64,000 nt of DNA from Acidobacteria bacterium UBA2990 (GTDB taxonomy: Bacteria; Acidobacteriota; Vicinamibacteria; Vicinamibacterales; UBA8438), in assembly GCA_002347025.1 (NCBI GenBank), contig DEAE01000012.1, forward strand, positions 67,960 through 131,959, written 5' to 3'. Position numbers and translations under genes: made by a program. The notes under the pieces were generated by a model, which worked only from the letters and a program-made list of their open reading frames with translations, did no database searches and was not told where the DNA came from. Numbering within the stretch: position 1 is the stretch's first letter; each line of letters starts with the position of its first letter. Below are positions 26,902-36,103 of this stretch, piece after piece.

Positions 26902-27894
26902 TCATGCTCTCAGATGTGGTTCAAGAGCAGCCCAACGATGCTCAATCTCGTCGATCTGCATTTGAGTGAAACTGAAGTCACCTCGGCGAGATTTCAAGGT
27001 CTTAAACACACCACGTTTCTGAAGTACATACAGCCTCACCCCTGGAATCAGACTGTCGAGGTTTAGGAACAGTAGTAACTTAGCGTAGAGATCACGAACT
27101 TCGTCGTGTCTTCCCGACTGATGTAGATCCCATAAACCAGCATAGATATCCGCGTACATGACCCCCCCAGTCATCACCCCGTCGGTCCCCAATCGCATCT
27201 CATACGGCCAAGCTCGGCCAAAATTGGCACCCAAGATACTTTTGATGGGTTTAGGACGGTGTTTAGCCAATTCCAGCATCCGTTCTTGAACAGGGGGGTG
27301 CTCTTCTTTAACATAGCCGCACTGTGGAAACTCACGCGCTAGAGAAACCAAGAAATCCACTGTCGGCTCGATGTCCGGAGCACCACCACTAGTCTGCACG
27401 AAGACCGGCCGGCCGGTCACGTCACACAGAGCCGCATAGTAGCTACGAAAGTCGTCCAGTGATGTTGCGGTCCTCGGCGGAATGGCGATCATCGCGTCAG
27501 GCTCCAGAGATTCCGCATGGCGAGCGTACTCGAGCATACCGACCGTGTCGTCTGCCTGCACACCGAGTACTAGCGCCTGAGCTCGTCCCTCATTGGCCTT
27601 GGCCAGCACATCGAAACCACGCAACCGCTCACGCTTACTAAGGTAACGCTGCTCGCTTGAGTTCTGGGGCCAGACCAACGCTTCCACACCACAACGATCA
27701 CAGAAATCGACCTCACCTGCCAGGTCCTCGTAATCCACCTCACCAGCCCCGGTATAAGGCGTGCTGAGAATCATGAAAGCTCCCCGCATCGACTTAGCCT
27801 CTTGAGCACCGAGTCGTCCAGGCGGGAAGAGTGCGGTTGCAGCAATCGCTGTCAGACATTCTCTTCTTGTCACAGTCAACTTTGAGTCTGCCAT
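26902..27894 (-). CDS. exported DapA-family (dihydrodipicolinate synthase-like) protein
   Basis: A (beta/alpha)8 aldolase-type protein of about 330 residues. The ATG at 27894 is six bases after AGGAGG, which decides the start. A Tat-like signal TRRECLTAIAATALFPP is at the N-terminus, so it is probably exported, unusual for this normally cytoplasmic family. The Schiff-base lysine is present in CGYVKEEHP. The tyrosine that normally lies before it (in a YNVP-type motif) is replaced, the segment reading PVFVQTSGG, so it is unlikely to be a true dihydrodipicolinate synthase. Substrate unknown. Next is the membrane protein gene with zero spacing. Confidence 0.82.
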   Translation of the reverse strand: MADSKLTVTRRECLTAIAATALFPPGRLGAQEAKSMRGAFMILSTPYTGAGEVDYEDLAGEVDFCDRCGVEALVWPQNSSEQRYLSKRERLRGFDVLAKANEGRAQALVLGVQADDTVGMLEYARHAESLEPDAMIAIPPRTATSLDDFRSYYAALCDVTGRPVFVQTSGGAPDIEPTVDFLVSLAREFPQCGYVKEEHPPVQERMLELAKHRPKPIKSILGANFGRAWPYEMRLGTDGVMTGGVMYADIYAGLWDLHQSGRHDEVRDLYAKLLLFLNLDSLIPGVRLYVLQKRGVFKTLKSRRGDFSFTQMQIDEIEHRWAALEPHLRA

Positions 27895-27918
27895 TTGCAT
27901 CCTCCTAATCCACATTCA

Positions 27919-29064
27919 ATGCTACTCTACACCCTTCGGAAGATGACCACTACAAGCCTAAATCTGGCCCTCGTCATGCTAGCCGCCCTGACTACTATTG
28001 CCAGCGCGCAGCCTCAGCGCAGGCAGGTTGAGACCAATCCGTGGCCCGACCCAGACCCAGCCCCATGGTTGACGGTCAGTGCCGGAGACTCGGGGTTCGA
28101 TCTGGATCGGCTCGAACAGGCTGCCAGCCTAGCAGAAACGACTCACGCCGATGCCCTCCTAGTCATCCGCCACGGCCGGATCGTACTCGAACGTTACTGG
28201 AATGGCCGCAAGCCCACAGACGTCCAACAGACTTACTCGACAACAAAGGGGGCTGTGGCATTCCTGGTTGGCCGGGTCCTCGAACGGGGCCACATTGAAT
28301 CCCTCGACCAATCAATTGCCAATTTCGTACCAGAAATAGCCGGTCAAACCCGAGAAAACATGACATTTCGCAACGTGATGGCAATGCAGTCTGGCCTAGC
28401 ACAGTGGCCTGCGCTAGACCGGGCAGATAGGCAGAGTGGGCGAAGCCAACTTGAAGCGGTGGGTGCTCGGGGTATGACCCACCAACCCTTTCAGTATTTC
28501 ATCTACAGCAGCACAGCGTATCGACTCCTGTTCACTGCACTGGAACGAGCAACCGGGATGAATTTACCGGACCTCAGTCGGAAAGAGATTTTCGGTCCAC
28601 TCGGGATGACAGGAGCCTACTGGGTCGAAATTCACAGCCAAGACAGGTTTCTTGGCTACCAGAGCATCCGCATGCGACCGCGGGATATGGCAAAGTTGGG
28701 TCAGGTTCTGCTAAACAACGGACACTGGAAGGGCTCGCAATACCTGCCAACCGGCTACATGCAGTTGCTCCGCACTGCACCGGCACCCAAGATAAATCCG
28801 TCGTACGGACTGTTCTGGCACCTGAACAGCGGTGAGTTCTACCTAAGTTACCGCGAGTCAAACTACCGAAGAAACCGATTATTGCCCGGTAGCCCCCCAG
28901 ACACGATCGTGAATTTTGGCAACGGCGGCCAGATTATAGCGATCGTGCCTAGCCTGGATCTCGTGTGGACCCGAACTGGCCGCCAAATTCCGAGCAACAT
29001 ATGGTCAAACAGCAGCACGGTCGCACAGTTATCCGCGGCAATCATCAGGGCTGTAGATCACTAA
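27919..29064 (+). CDS. exported serine hydrolase, beta-lactamase/class C fold
   Basis: Start chosen at 27919, which gives a signal peptide ending near IASAQ and avoids overlap with the divergent DapA-like gene; an in-frame TTG at 27895 exists. The class C/esterase motifs are S107 to K110 in YSTTKGAV and a tyrosine in FIYSSTAYR, where YSN is more usual. The third motif region reads FGNGGQ. The group includes 6-aminohexanoate-dimer hydrolase-like enzymes, esterases and D-peptidases rather than drug-resistance enzymes. About 381 residues, periplasmic. Its 3' end is convergent with the fusion glycosyltransferase gene. Confidence 0.87.
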   Translation: MLLYTLRKMTTTSLNLALVMLAALTTIASAQPQRRQVETNPWPDPDPAPWLTVSAGDSGFDLDRLEQAASLAETTHADALLVIRHGRIVLERYWNGRKPTDVQQTYSTTKGAVAFLVGRVLERGHIESLDQSIANFVPEIAGQTRENMTFRNVMAMQSGLAQWPALDRADRQSGRSQLEAVGARGMTHQPFQYFIYSSTAYRLLFTALERATGMNLPDLSRKEIFGPLGMTGAYWVEIHSQDRFLGYQSIRMRPRDMAKLGQVLLNNGHWKGSQYLPTGYMQLLRTAPAPKINPSYGLFWHLNSGEFYLSYRESNYRRNRLLPGSPPDTIVNFGNGGQIIAIVPSLDLVWTRTGRQIPSNIWSNSSTVAQLSAAIIRAVDH

Positions 29065-29239
29065 CAAGACCTATCGCCTGACGTCATGTCAGAGGCCGTG
29101 CATACCTGTAGAAAGACCTCTAAACCGCTTTTGTACGTAGATACTCCGTCACCGGACACAGTCCGCCTCACGGTGAAGCCGGAACACTCTACGGCCAAGC
29201 ATTGAACCAACTTTCTTGTTATGGAAACATCCAACCTAC

Positions 29240-31990
29240 CTAATCTGGAGAAGGTTGCCAACGCTTCGAATTTGGCTCGTCAAGGTCGACAGCCTTGCCT
29301 CGCACCGTGCCGTTTTTGAGCGGAATCAGCCCCATCCCAGCTGCAACTCCTAACAGAGCCGCACGAACAGCTGATAGCGTCCTCCGTATCGGAGCCACCA
29401 TCAAGGCCCCTATTATGGCCACCCATATCGGACCCGCCATCGCACCCAAAGGCAGCCCCCAGACAGCGCCTGCCCCAGACAGAGCTATCCCTGTGCCAAT
29501 GACCAAGCTCGTGACAAACCGCCCCGCTCGGGTCACACGACCAGCGGTTGCCACCCGAATCAGACACTGCCCACCATTGTGTTCTTCCACCAATGCACGC
29601 AAATCAAGCCACACCCAGCGGCCAGCAGCGACACTGAAGTCTCGGTGCTCGCCCCATCCGTCATCCATTTCAATGACGTGAGCAGCCCTGGAGGAGCGCA
29701 ACCGGTCAGTCATCTCCTGTAGTAATTGAGCTGAACTGACCCAAGATTCGCTCCAAAACTGCGCCTGCACTGAACGACCGGCAAACAATCGTAATATCGT
29801 CCAGAACTGAGATCTCGGCAACTGCTCTGGATCTGCATGCTCGTGACGCACTCTAGAAACTCCACGAGGCGGAGACAGAAACCCAAGAATTCGTCCATGA
29901 GTTCGAGCGAATGGTTGCAAGAAGTGCAACCAAGCCACCGTCCACCGGTACACAAATCGACTAACGACCCTCGGCAACATTGCTATCCGAGGCAATCTAT
30001 CGATCTCGGTGTCGAGGGCATATTTGACACACTTAGCAAAAGTCGTTCCAAGTGCACTGGCACCAGCTCCAAGACAGGCCAATCCAACTGCCAGGTAAGG
30101 GCTGAACATCAGGGCGAGCCCAAGCACAAAAAAAGCCATCCCACAAAGCTGCCAGCGGAGCGAGTGAGGTAGATGGGCAAAGGGATGCGCATCGAAACGA
30201 TAGACAGACGGAAATGCAGCAGACCCCCATACTCCCACATTGATCGTTGCATGTCGTAGCGAGCGCACAAAAGGTAGTGGACTATAAATGTGTCCTCTCC
30301 ACAACACACGCCGCCCGACAAATTTTTCTGGGTGCAAGGGCTTGAGCCACGCCTCACCCTCGCCGTACCCTAGTTGCTGATTCCAGTACGCTCTCAAACT
30401 CGACCGGTGGTGATGCCAAACTAGGGCGGAAGGAGCAAAGGCAATTTTCCAACCACGCGCCTGGAGCCGCCAACAGAAATCTACATCGTCACCCGCCTTG
30501 GTAAAAACCGGGTTAAACCCGTCTAGAGCCACGAGCACATCCCGCCGAAATGCCATGTTGCACCCAGGCACATGCTCAGCAGTGCGATCATCGAATAGGA
30601 CATGACTCGGACCACCAGGAGCACGGGCGACACACTGCGCGAGCCAAGGGTCATCCGTAGGCACAACATTCGGACCACCAGAACCGGCATAACTGGAAGA
30701 AAAGAGCGGCTCAACCAGATAAGTGAGCCATTCTGGCTCAACCCGCACGTCAGCATCCGTGTAGGCAACTATCTCACCTGTGGCATGCGAAAGTCCTATG
30801 TTTCTCGCTGCGCTAAGTCCACCATTGTCGACCTGAACAAGTTTGATCGAGGGATGGCGATTTGCGATTGCCGCTGTCCCGTCAGAAGAACCATCATCAA
30901 CAAGGATTAGCTCGACCTCCGGATAGGACAGGCATTCAAGCGATGTCAGGCAATCGTCCAGAGTGTCGGCCGCGTTGTACGCACAAACTATGACCGAGAC
31001 CTTAGGCCATGAACGCTGCCTTTGTGGCCGGTCTGGCGACGCAAAGACACGCGCAGCTGCGTGCAAGGCCAGCTTGGGACTGCGTTCACGGTCGACAAGA
31101 CCGAACGCCCAGTCACTAATATCCTGGCCACCGCGCCACCACTCATCGGTCCAACCATACGCAACAGCACCGCAAGTGCCCTCCCTAAAAGCAGCCCTCA
31201 ACTGCATTGCGGTAAGCGTTGCCTGTCCCGCCTCACCCTCCCGTAAGCTATCTGCACCAGCCTCAGCCAACAGCAACGGACGATTACCGGCAATGTTATG
31301 CAAACGAGCAAGATAAGCACGCAATTCCGATTCACGATGCAAATAGACGTTGAACGCCGCCACATCCAAGAACGGGAGCTCCAAATATTCGGTGGGCGGA
31401 TAGTTCACATAGGTGACCAAGCTCACTGGCGACACATCTTTGGTCACCTGGTAGAGTTCCCGCAAAAAACGTTCCAGCCTTCCCCTACCGTGCCATCGCA
31501 CGACCGAGGCTGGAACTTCATTACCAATAGCGAAGAGCAAAATAGCCGGGTGCCCAGCCAAGCGCCGCACCTCAGAGGTCAACCTCTGGCGAACCCGCCG
31601 GCATAGTGCCCGATCCTCCAAGAATGCAACATGTTGAGGCCAAGGCACACCGATAATTAGGCGCAACCCGCACCTAACGGCTTCCTCCAAGACCCATGGA
31701 GAAGGGGTTGTATACAGGCGTACCGTGTTGAAGCCAAACCGGGCAATTAGCTCAAAATCAGCACTAACCTGCCTATCAACTGGAAATTGCCATCCGCTCG
31801 GGTCTGGGGCAAAGGTTCCGTAGCTCACTCCCTTGATGAACCACTGATGTCCTTCGAGACGAAGAAATTTTCCAGCTGCAACCGGACGGGCTGCTCCCGC
31901 TTCAAGCGGCACCAACGGGTCTGGGTCCGGCCCAAAGGGCACAAACCTTTCGCCTGCTATCAAAACTGACTCGGTGGCAAGCTTCTGCAT
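29240..31990 (-). CDS. fusion: clan GH-A glycoside-hydrolase-like domain plus GT2 glycosyltransferase with membrane helices
   Basis: A 916-residue protein with two opposite-looking halves. Residues about 40-320 form a TIM-barrel hydrolase-like domain with the clan GH-A pair: E158 in FAIGNEVP and E243 in LLAEAGAD. Residues about 330-560 are a family 2 glycosyltransferase: VSVIVCAYNA, VDDGSSDG, YTDADV (411-414, DxD) and GDDVDFCWR (about 500-508). Hydrophobic segments follow at about 630-665 and 830-880, so the protein is membrane-bound. There is a charged C-terminal region between them. It may make and trim or sense the same surface polysaccharide. It ends convergent with the serine hydrolase gene. 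Confidence 0.87.
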   Translation of the reverse strand: MQKLATESVLIAGERFVPFGPDPDPLVPLEAGAARPVAAGKFLRLEGHQWFIKGVSYGTFAPDPSGWQFPVDRQVSADFELIARFGFNTVRLYTTPSPWVLEEAVRCGLRLIIGVPWPQHVAFLEDRALCRRVRQRLTSEVRRLAGHPAILLFAIGNEVPASVVRWHGRGRLERFLRELYQVTKDVSPVSLVTYVNYPPTEYLELPFLDVAAFNVYLHRESELRAYLARLHNIAGNRPLLLAEAGADSLREGEAGQATLTAMQLRAAFREGTCGAVAYGWTDEWWRGGQDISDWAFGLVDRERSPKLALHAAARVFASPDRPQRQRSWPKVSVIVCAYNAADTLDDCLTSLECLSYPEVELILVDDGSSDGTAAIANRHPSIKLVQVDNGGLSAARNIGLSHATGEIVAYTDADVRVEPEWLTYLVEPLFSSSYAGSGGPNVVPTDDPWLAQCVARAPGGPSHVLFDDRTAEHVPGCNMAFRRDVLVALDGFNPVFTKAGDDVDFCWRLQARGWKIAFAPSALVWHHHRSSLRAYWNQQLGYGEGEAWLKPLHPEKFVGRRVLWRGHIYSPLPFVRSLRHATINVGVWGSAAFPSVYRFDAHPFAHLPHSLRWQLCGMAFFVLGLALMFSPYLAVGLACLGAGASALGTTFAKCVKYALDTEIDRLPRIAMLPRVVSRFVYRWTVAWLHFLQPFARTHGRILGFLSPPRGVSRVRHEHADPEQLPRSQFWTILRLFAGRSVQAQFWSESWVSSAQLLQEMTDRLRSSRAAHVIEMDDGWGEHRDFSVAAGRWVWLDLRALVEEHNGGQCLIRVATAGRVTRAGRFVTSLVIGTGIALSGAGAVWGLPLGAMAGPIWVAIIGALMVAPIRRTLSAVRAALLGVAAGMGLIPLKNGTVRGKAVDLDEPNSKRWQPSPD

Positions 31991-32459
31991 AAAAGGCTAC
32001 CAAAACACACATTTAATCAATCCAGCGTCTTCTCAACTGGAGAATTATGCACTGACCACGACAAGGACGAGTATTCCATTGCCACCGTCGATCAGACCGG
32101 TGCCAACAACCACGCGAAGACCACCCATATCTCTTATCGGCCAGATCAGTAAAAAATCGAGAGGGGACAGCCAAAAATTTGGAACTGCTACTTATGACAA
32201 CGACCTACGCCGACCGAGGACACCGTGGAGACTTGCAGCATCACCTAGAACTGACGGTGACCAGATGCAGGAAACTGCAAGGTGGGCCATGGCACAAATT
32301 TGCCACTAAAGGCAACTAATATTCAGGGATTTCTGCCAGAGTTTATACTGACTGCCTCCAAATTATCTTCACATGACGTTCCCCATCCGGCACAGGCCTT
32401 AACCTCATATGGCCGTCTCAAAGGAAACTGAACAATTGACACAGGCAACAGCCACTTCT
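31991..32459. other. spacer without a convincing gene
   Basis: About 470 bases between the fusion glycosyltransferase start and the aminotransferase stop. Open frames on either strand are short and give no recognisable product. It must contain the promoter of the fusion gene (transcribed leftward), but no clear -35/-10 pair was found. Confidence 0.5.
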
Positions 32460-33734
32460 CTATGGATTTGAATCACCGGCTTCATACAATTGAGAAAGCT
32501 GATATTCAGGGTGAAGCTCAAGATAGTCTGATATACGGTCCCCGAGAAATATAGCCTCGCCAATAAACGCAACTGCTTCTGACAGACGATCATCAGGTTG
32601 CGCGCAACTCAGGCGGAGAAACCCGGCTCCGGCCGCGCCAAAACACTCCCCCCCTAAACACGCAACGCCGCGTTCCTCATCAGCACCTTCCAATAAATAC
32701 ATGGCCAACCCATGGGAGGTGATGCCGGCACGGTTGCAGATGACCGAAACTGAGGGAAAAACATAGAAAGTCCCTCCAGGCATAAGACAGGTTATACCCT
32801 CAACGGTGTTCAGGCCCGTGACGAGCAGTTCAACCTTCCGACGGAAATCTTGCATCCTCTCATCTCTATATTCCCGACCTTCCTGCAAAGCCGCGATACC
32901 GGCAACCTGCGTGAACGGAGGCACGCACGACAGAGCAGTGTTCGTCAATAAATCAAACCCCTTAACGGTCTCAGTACTGCAAACAGCATAGCCAAGTCGC
33001 CACCCACTCATGCTGAATGATTTGCTGAAGGTATAGGCGGAAACGGTCTGGTCGAGCATTCCAGGTTGAGACAAGAGCGATTGATGTTGCCCACCCCACA
33101 CCATACAGTCGTAGGGCTCATCACTAAAAACCGCCACATCACGACCTCTAATCAAATTTGCGAGATCACGCAGGTCTTCCTCAGTCGTGACCCCTCCAGT
33201 AGGGTTATGGGGACTATTAAGGAAGATCGCTTTAGGCCTTACATCCTCTTCGAGAAATCGGCGAACATCATCAAGATTCGGTCTAAACGCCCGTGCCGCC
33301 CTCAGTTTCGAAAGCACCATCCTCGCACCACGCCGCCCGATGTTAGCCTCATAAGTTGGAAAGTATGGACTAAAGACCAGCACACCATCCTCAGGCTCCA
33401 AGAATGCTTCGCAAAACAGTTGCTCGAAGGTCTTTGCACCAGGCCCCGCTACAACGTTATCAGCAGCAACCACCAGACCATGTTCCTCCCTCACATAGGT
33501 GGCGGCCGCCTCACGAAACTCTGCCAACCCAGCAGATGGCCCATACGTTGTACGTCCTGAACGAAGCGCCTCGATACCCGCCTCGACGGCACACCGAGGA
33601 GACGGAAACGGGCTGTCACCTATTTCAAGCTCAATGACATCCTTACCTGCAGCGGCCAGTCGCCGAGCAACAGCAAGCACCGCAAAGGCACCTTCCGGCT
33701 GCACGGTGGATAAAAAACGAGTGTAGGACGGCAT
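32460..33734 (-). CDS. PLP-dependent aminotransferase, class I/II
   Basis: Aspartate-aminotransferase-like fold-type I enzyme of about 424 residues. The ATG at 33734 is preceded by GGAG with seven bases spacing, which decides it over an upstream in-frame start. Motifs are IFLNSPHNPTGGV, FSDEPYD, and the PLP lysine in TFSKSFSMSGWRLGY, with GGTFYVFP near the C-terminus. It might transaminate aromatic or branched amino acids; the specificity cannot be read. It has a tail of about 20 residues beyond the usual end. No operon partner is visible; the gene stands between long spacers. Confidence 0.88.
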   Translation of the reverse strand: MPSYTRFLSTVQPEGAFAVLAVARRLAAAGKDVIELEIGDSPFPSPRCAVEAGIEALRSGRTTYGPSAGLAEFREAAATYVREEHGLVVAADNVVAGPGAKTFEQLFCEAFLEPEDGVLVFSPYFPTYEANIGRRGARMVLSKLRAARAFRPNLDDVRRFLEEDVRPKAIFLNSPHNPTGGVTTEEDLRDLANLIRGRDVAVFSDEPYDCMVWGGQHQSLLSQPGMLDQTVSAYTFSKSFSMSGWRLGYAVCSTETVKGFDLLTNTALSCVPPFTQVAGIAALQEGREYRDERMQDFRRKVELLVTGLNTVEGITCLMPGGTFYVFPSVSVICNRAGITSHGLAMYLLEGADEERGVACLGGECFGAAGAGFLRLSCAQPDDRLSEAVAFIGEAIFLGDRISDYLELHPEYQLSQLYEAGDSNP

Positions 33735-34067
33735 TAATAAACTCCTTTCGGAGCTGAATCGTATCCCACCAGGCAACGGGTGTCTTTCTGGGTTAGCAGC
33801 TCCTGACCCTTTAGAGGTATAAATTCAAGTATCACAACCAGTTGCTCGAAGCATCTATTTCCCTACCATTACCTACGCCTGGACGGACACAGCCGAGGTG
33901 AATACGATCGCCGCCCAGCCCTCAGGTGCCGTCTGAGGGCTTCCTCCAAACTGCCGGCAAGCAACTCCTTTACGGAACAAAACAGGGCATTGCTGCCAGT
34001 CTTAAATTTAGGAGTTACTTCGGAATCAAGAGCATAGGATCTACGGAGTTACTACACTGGATTTTAG
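33735..34067. other. spacer upstream of an aminotransferase and of the decayed DUF4399 gene
   Basis: About 330 bases between the aminotransferase start (minus strand) and the remnant on the plus strand. Besides the perfect inverted repeat at 33917-33941 I see no gene; the open frame 33926-34237 overlaps the pseudogene in another frame and is not credible. Promoters for both directions should lie here. Confidence 0.4.
33917..33941. repeat. perfect 9-base inverted repeat
   Basis: AGCCCTCAG and CTGAGGGCT are separated by seven bases. Strong G+C-rich hairpin in either strand, about 180 bases upstream of the aminotransferase start and 125 bases before the DUF4399 remnant. No T-run follows. It could be an mRNA leader structure or a transcription end. 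Confidence 0.45.
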
Positions 34068-34466
34068 GCGCGCTTGTTGCTCGCCACCAGTGCATTGTCG
34101 ACACCCGCTGCCGCAGAACAAGCCGGGCCCCGGGTTTTCTTTGTAGCACCAGCCGAGGCTGCAACAGTTACGAGTCCGGTATCTTTCCAGTTCGGCAGTT
34201 AGAACCTGACCGTTTCACCAGTACCGGAAGAAGTTGACCGGCCCAGAACTGGCGTTGGCCACTACCACATAGGCTTGAACACCGACTGCCTTCCAGTCGG
34301 AGAAGTTATCCCTCGGGCAGACCCATAGGTCCATTTCGGAGACGGTTCATCCACCTTTGAAACACTACTCGAGCCTGGGGACCACACCTTTGCGTTACAG
34401 ATCGGTGACGATGAACACCGAACGCTTGAAGGCTTATGCTCCACTATCTCCATCACAGTTGAGTAA
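34068..34466 (+). pseudogene. DUF4399 family protein, interrupted by in-frame TAG codons
   Basis: One frame reads as a DUF4399 protein all the way through to a TAA at 34464-34466 apart from two TAG codons at 34200 and 34326. Segments: hydrophobic LLLATSALSTPAAAEQ (signal-peptide like), then PRVFFVAPAEAATVTSP, then TGVGHYHIGLNTD, HFGDGSSTFETLLEPGDHT and FALQIGDDEHRTLEG. By my memory of the family the first TAG stands at a Glu-like position and the second at a Trp before HFGDG, so each is one base change from a sense codon. A third TAG at 34065 precedes the signal-like part, and no start codon is obvious. Other genes of the window use TAG as a stop, so recoding is unlikely. Function unknown; exported protein. 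Confidence 0.75.
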
Positions 34467-34473
34467 ACTTGGC

Positions 34474-34503
34474 GGAGTGGTCAGGCTAACCCTCGACCAC
34501 TCC
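34474..34503 (+). terminator. hairpin after the DUF4399 remnant
   Basis: GGAGTGGTC and GACCACTCC form a perfect 9-base stem with a 12-base loop, eight bases after the remnant's stop codon. No T-run follows. Its placement suggests a retained transcription end of the former gene. Confidence 0.45.
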
Positions 34504-34744
34504 TTCACTTACCCAAACCGTCGACACACCAATCGAACCCGGCGCTACAAAGGTGAGTTTACGCGACGATCCTTGGCCTCAATCGTTAAACTACTGACTG
34601 AGACTACAATCAAAAAAGCAGAAGTGAGGCAGGCTTTCTAAACATCCACCATAGCAACCTTTATACCTGGCACCGACCTAACCTCCTTCACTAATTGCAC
34701 CCCAGTCGAATTTATACCTTCGAATCCTGCTCATGTAAGCACCC

Positions 34745-35869
34745 TTAGTAAACGACAACAAACGACCCATCCGAAAGCGCCGCAACACTAGGCACACTGC
34801 GGGCCGGAATCGGTGCGGGCGTTGTGCCCTCGGCACCTCGAGGGTGATCGGCCTCGTCAAACAGCTGCCAATGTAACGTTCCCCCTGACTGCCATCCTGG
34901 ACCATCACCCCACGCTAAAAGCTTGTCGCCATGATTATTAACCGAAACCGTGGCATTCTTTCGTCGAAACCCAGCAACGCCAGACGGCGACACCGGCTGC
35001 GCTAAACGTGAAGTATTAGCTAGATACACTTCTCCTTCTGTCTCCCAAGCTACAACCACACCATTCGGACCGGTATCCAAGGTGGTAGTGGCAACGGGAC
35101 AGGCACCAACTTCCCAAGCGTGAATGAGTTTGTCTGTAAACCTGTGGCCCTGGTCGACGCTGGTCAGCAAGCGCATCCCACGGCGAACATTTCCCCCAGC
35201 GCTACGGTAGGATAAATAAACAGCCCCCATTTCGTCGCTGGCAGCTCGCAACCCGCAACACCCGCAAGCGCCTTGGGCTGGCGGGCTAATCGCGCGCGGT
35301 AAATCAAATGACTTACCATTGTCGCGTGATACCACCATATAGACTCGACGCTCGGCATCCGGTAGTGGGTCAGCATGCCAAAAAACGTAAACGTTCCCAC
35401 CTGGATCTACCGCAAGGGTTGAACCGGCCTCAACACCACCTTCATCTTTCACCGAAAGCGTCTGCTGTTGTTCAAACCCACCGGCAAAATCAGACTTGGT
35501 GTAGTAGAACCGCGCGGGATCTCTATGGAACCAAGTAATATGAAGCAAGCCATCTGGACCGATGGCTAGCTGTCCCCCATCTATTGGGCCAAGGCCCGTA
35601 ACGGAATGGGGCCTGCTATTAACCCGCTGAGGCGCAGACCAGGTGCCACCATCGAGCAAGCGGGTTACATAGAACAAATCACCACTACTCATCGATCCGG
35701 TGTAGTACACAAGGTGCAGAGTGTCCATTTCATCAACAACTACCTGAGGCAAACTGGCACCCTCAGGAGCACGGAAGATACTAACGCTAGGAATTGGATC
35801 GACGCAGGAAGTGGCCAGTGTAACAACCACTCCAAATAGAACCCAATCAAGCGATCTAGATAAATTCAT
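34745..35869 (-). CDS. sialidase-like beta-propeller lipoprotein
   Basis: 374 residues. Signal peptide with lipobox LATSC (C22). The rest consists of repeated propeller blades with BNR/Asp-box-like turns such as SRDNGKSF, SVDQGHRF and phrases of the type LAIGPDGLLHITW, LAVDPGGNVYVFW. Such proteins bind or cut sugars or act as extracytoplasmic scaffolds; catalytic sialidase residues (arginine triad) could not be assigned, so no enzyme activity is claimed. A CGCC-containing insert GACGCCGL is an oddity. It stands alone, divergent from the M16 homologue. Confidence 0.75.
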   Translation of the reverse strand: MNLSRSLDWVLFGVVVTLATSCVDPIPSVSIFRAPEGASLPQVVVDEMDTLHLVYYTGSMSSGDLFYVTRLLDGGTWSAPQRVNSRPHSVTGLGPIDGGQLAIGPDGLLHITWFHRDPARFYYTKSDFAGGFEQQQTLSVKDEGGVEAGSTLAVDPGGNVYVFWHADPLPDAERRVYMVVSRDNGKSFDLPRAISPPAQGACGCCGLRAASDEMGAVYLSYRSAGGNVRRGMRLLTSVDQGHRFTDKLIHAWEVGACPVATTTLDTGPNGVVVAWETEGEVYLANTSRLAQPVSPSGVAGFRRKNATVSVNNHGDKLLAWGDGPGWQSGGTLHWQLFDEADHPRGAEGTTPAPIPARSVPSVAALSDGSFVVVY

Positions 35870-36103
35870 AAGACCAATTAATGTACTCGAACCGACGGAA
35901 CAACGCTTCGCAGAATAATCCTAACAGCCATTTTTTCACCTGAGGATTCACTGGCTCTGTTACCCTATCCAGAACGCTACCAATTGACACTCGCTTGTAG
36001 CCTTAATCCTAGCAACCAGCTCTTGTTCGAGCCGCATTGCCTCAAGCCACCATCGAATCTGGCGGTCTGCTAACACATCAAGTCCTTAACGGAGGAGCTA
36101 GAG

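Noticed and set aside
27919..29064. Beta-lactam resistance gene
   Set aside because: Motifs fit the broad serine-hydrolase/esterase group (YSS in place of YSN, no KTG-type box) rather than a true beta-lactamase.
32041..32308. Open frames in the spacer 31991-32459
   Set aside because: Low-complexity Pro/Arg/Thr reading without motifs, and no promoter or ribosome binding site.
33926..34237. Open frame of 103 codons in front of the DUF4399 remnant
   Set aside because: It is in another frame from the DUF4399 reading and starts inside the hairpin at 33917; no protein family is suggested.
34470..34560. tRNA-like text (GGAGTGGTC plus a T-loop-like CGAACCC)
   Set aside because: The stems needed for the D, anticodon and T arms do not pair; the GGAGTGGTC/GACCACTCC pair is better explained as a hairpin after the remnant.
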